From the NCBI GenBank assembly GCA_014874425.1, contig JACWAG010000287.1:1-7555 (forward strand): a stretch of DNA of 7,555 nt. Reading direction: 5' to 3'. Position 1 is the stretch's first letter, and the number at the start of each line of letters is the position of its first letter. Below the pieces are notes generated by a model, which saw only the letters and a program-made list of their open reading frames with translations, searched no databases and was not told the origin of the DNA. Origin of the DNA: Syntrophaceae bacterium. Its GTDB lineage: Bacteria; Desulfobacterota; Desulfomonilia; Desulfomonilales; Desulfomonilaceae. Positions 5,521 to 7,555 of this stretch are shown here, piece by piece. Position numbers and translations under genes: made by a program.

Positions 5521-6699
5521 ATGAAACTATCAAGACGGGTAACGGAAACGGCGCCTTACCTGTTTCATTTGATTGATGAAAAGCGCAAAGCTGCCCAAGA
5601 AAGGGGCATTGATGTAATATCGCTCGCTATTGGGGACCCGGACATGCCAACTCCGGATTTTGTGATAGACCTCATGAATGAAGAGATGCGCGACCCTCGT
5701 AACCATCAATACCCCAGTTATAAAGGGGAATCCGATTTCTGTGAACTGGTGGCGCATTGGTTTAAAAAGCGTTTCGGAGTGAATCTGGACGCTCAAAATG
5801 AAATAATGGCCACCATAGGAAGCAAAGACGCTGTATCTCATCTACCCTTTGTGTTCATTGATCCAGGTGACACAGCGTTGGTCACCGATCCCGGATATCC
5901 GGCCTACGAAGCCGCCATTGGTTTTGCAGGAGGCACGCCCATTCGCATTCCCCTGCTCGAAGAGCGTGGGTTCCTGCCCGACCTATCGTCTATTCCTGAA
6001 GACATTGCCGACAACGCGAAATTTATTTTTATAAATTACCCGAACAACCCGACTGCGGCAGTCGCCGAGGAGTCTTTTTTCGAAGACCTTGTGGCGTACG
6101 CCAAAAAGCATGATCTTGTCATACTCGCTGATAACGCTTATTCTGAAGTGTACTTTGAACCTGAAGATAGACCCATAAGCATAATGCAAATACCTGGCGC
6201 AAAAGATCTTTCAATCGAAATACATTCTTTTTCTAAAACCTTTAATATGACCGGGTGGCGAATTGGTTTTGTTGTATCGTCTAAGGCGTTGATCCACTCA
6301 TTCTTGACCCTGAAGTCAAACTTCGACTCTGGGGTTTTTATGGCGATCCAGAGGGCGGCGGCTAGAGCTTTGGGGCATCCCAACGCGCCGTTGTTTAATG
6401 AACAGAGGACACAATTGTTCAAGAAAAGACGGGATATTATCGCCGCAGCGCTCAATGATCTCGGTTTCAGGTTTGGTTTGCCACGGGCAAGTTATTATTT
6501 CTGGGTCCGAATCCCTGAAATGTATTCGTCTTCAGTCGTGTTTTGCGCTGACTTGCTTGAAAAACAGGGACTAGTAGTCACCCCTGGAGTCGGCTATGGA
6601 CCCAGTGGGGAAGCGTTTTTCCGAATCTCAATGACTTCGCCCAATGAAAAAATCGAAAAGGGCATGGAACGTCTCAAGAATTTCATGAAGGGACTCTGA
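5521..6699 (+). CDS. dapL: LL-diaminopimelate aminotransferase (class I/II PLP-dependent)
   Basis: This enzyme converts tetrahydrodipicolinate and glutamate directly to LL-diaminopimelate, bypassing the acylated DapD/DapC/DapE steps, for lysine and peptidoglycan precursor synthesis. The 392-residue protein has the fold-type I aminotransferase motifs in order: ISLAIGDPDMPTP at 33-45, YPSYKGE substrate region at 64-70, GSKDA at 100-104, YPNNPT at 173-178 (Asn175), DNAYSE at 204-209 (Asp204, Tyr207), the PLP lysine Lys239 in HSFSKTFNMTGWRIGF, and the carboxylate-binding Arg368 in FFRIS. The length and the PSYKG and SFSKTFNMTGWR stretches match the Desulfovibrio-type DapL family (TIGR03540-like) as I remember it. 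A related aspartate-family aminotransferase remains possible, because substrate choice cannot be proven from motifs. The start is ATG 5521 with GGAGG. Its TGA shares a base with the carA ATG. It is transcribed away from the sigma operon. Confidence 0.87.
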   Translation: MKLSRRVTETAPYLFHLIDEKRKAAQERGIDVISLAIGDPDMPTPDFVIDLMNEEMRDPRNHQYPSYKGESDFCELVAHWFKKRFGVNLDAQNEIMATIGSKDAVSHLPFVFIDPGDTALVTDPGYPAYEAAIGFAGGTPIRIPLLEERGFLPDLSSIPEDIADNAKFIFINYPNNPTAAVAEESFFEDLVAYAKKHDLVILADNAYSEVYFEPEDRPISIMQIPGAKDLSIEIHSFSKTFNMTGWRIGFVVSSKALIHSFLTLKSNFDSGVFMAIQRAAARALGHPNAPLFNEQRTQLFKKRRDIIAAALNDLGFRFGLPRASYYFWVRIPEMYSSSVVFCADLLEKQGLVVTPGVGYGPSGEAFFRISMTSPNEKIEKGMERLKNFMKGL

Positions 6700-7555
6700 T
6701 GAAAGCCACTCTCGTGTTGGCCGATGGCGAATCTTTTGTGGGTACCGCAATGGGGGCCACTGGCGAAAAAGTAGGAGAAGTCGTCTTTAATACGGCGATT
6801 ACGGGATATCAGGAGGTTCTGACCGATCCTTCCTATCGAGGACAAATTGTCACCATGACTTATCCCCACATTGGCAACACAGGGGTCAATTTCGAGGATA
6901 ATGAGTCCAACTCGCCATTTCTTGCTGGTTTTATAGTGAAGGAATATTGCGCCAGCCCCAGCAATTGGCGAAACAATGAAGATCTTGGCGCTTTCCTAAA
7001 ACGATTCAACGTAATCGGCATCCAGGGAATCGATACCAGAAGGCTAACCAGAAATTTGCGAGAGACGGGCGCAAAAAAGGGCATAATTTCTACAGAAGAC
7101 CATAATTTCGAGAGTCTGCTTAAAAAAGTCAACAATTATCCTGATATCGAAGGACTGGACCTGGTAAAGGAAGTCACATGCGATAAGCCCTATGATTGGA
7201 ATCAAGGGACGTGGCGATGGAACGCGCGTTCAACAACTTCTCAAAACAAATTCAAGGTAGCCGCTCTGGATTATGGGATTAAACAAAATATCCTGAGACT
7301 GCTCGTGGACTCAGGAGCCCATGTGAGGGTGTTCCCAGCTTTTTCGACTTCAGAGGAAATCCTGGCTTATAATCCGGATGGAATTTTTTTGTCGAATGGC
7401 CCTGGTGATCCTGAGGGGGTCCCTTACGTGATCGAAACGGTCAGGAATCTCATCGGGAAAAAACCGATATTTGGAATTTGTCTCGGCCACCAAATACTTG
7501 GCCTGGCATTAGGCGGACGCGTCTATAAGCTTGCTTTCGGGCATCACGGGGCAAA
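6699..7555 (+). CDS. carA: Carbamoyl-phosphate synthase small subunit (partial, 3' end missing)
   Basis: CarA is the glutaminase subunit that releases ammonia from glutamine and channels it to CarB for carbamoyl phosphate, used in pyrimidine and arginine synthesis. The 285 visible residues include the CarA-specific N-terminal domain (GEVVFNTAITGYQEVLTDPSY near 26-46, YPHIGNTGVN at 55-64, GIDTRRLTR near 110-118), then the class I glutamine amidotransferase domain from about 186: DYGIKQNILR, NGPGDP at 233-238 and the nucleophile Cys261 in GICLGHQ. The frame remains open at the right edge, with roughly 90 residues expected beyond it, including the catalytic His-x-Glu. ATG 6699-6701 overlaps the dapL stop by one base (TGATG), and AAGGGA five bases upstream serves as the Shine-Dalgarno sequence. 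Translational coupling with dapL is therefore likely. carB is expected downstream but is not visible. Confidence 0.95.
   Translation, partial: MKATLVLADGESFVGTAMGATGEKVGEVVFNTAITGYQEVLTDPSYRGQIVTMTYPHIGNTGVNFEDNESNSPFLAGFIVKEYCASPSNWRNNEDLGAFLKRFNVIGIQGIDTRRLTRNLRETGAKKGIISTEDHNFESLLKKVNNYPDIEGLDLVKEVTCDKPYDWNQGTWRWNARSTTSQNKFKVAALDYGIKQNILRLLVDSGAHVRVFPAFSTSEEILAYNPDGIFLSNGPGDPEGVPYVIETVRNLIGKKPIFGICLGHQILGLALGGRVYKLAFGHHGA

Overview
The window reads as ordinary chromosomal DNA of a Gram-negative bacterium with a periplasm. The supporting signs are a twin-arginine signal peptide on a solute-binding protein, an ECF sigma / membrane anti-sigma pair, and a Sec-type signal on a small cysteine-rich protein. 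The DapL-type aminotransferase (direct lysine route) and a plant/spirochaete-type phosphofructokinase recall strictly anaerobic Desulfobacterota (syntrophic or sulfate-reducing deltaproteobacteria). That placement is an inference from gene content only. There are no rRNAs, tRNAs, CRISPR arrays, transposases or phage genes, and no gene-free stretch longer than 300 bases.

Left part (1-986), minus strand. A partial gene runs off the left edge and encodes the N-terminus of a Tat-exported ABC-type periplasmic binding protein. After a 282-bp gap, which holds a candidate promoter and a 9-bp GC-rich stem-loop, comes a 110-residue secreted protein with seven cysteines and no recognised family. A 248-bp AT-rich gap follows, holding two imperfect hairpins and no obvious terminator.

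Centre (1235-5245), minus strand. Four genes are packed head to tail, in transcription order: ECF sigma factor, zinc-finger anti-sigma factor (ATGA overlap), a divergent YchF/OLA1-type P-loop NTPase (36-bp gap), and an ATP-type 6-phosphofructokinase (about 40-58-bp gap depending on start). The spacing suggests one operon, read from a candidate sigma-70-like promoter at 5281-5309. The sigma/anti-sigma pair would relay an envelope or redox signal. The co-transcribed YchF-like NTPase and glycolytic kinase make the cluster unusual.

Right part (5521-7555), plus strand. Beyond a 275-bp divergent promoter region containing a CGAACA/TGTTCG dyad lie an LL-diaminopimelate aminotransferase (lysine and cell-wall precursor synthesis) and carA (small subunit of carbamoyl-phosphate synthase, cut by the window edge). 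They share one base at their junction (TGATG), so they are very likely translationally coupled.

Nothing here is a clear new defence or mobile system. The items most worth a second look are the four-gene sigma/anti-sigma/YchF-like/PFK operon, the altered nucleotide-binding motifs of the YchF-like protein, the hydrophobic N-terminal extension of the sigma factor, and the orphan cysteine-rich exported protein.
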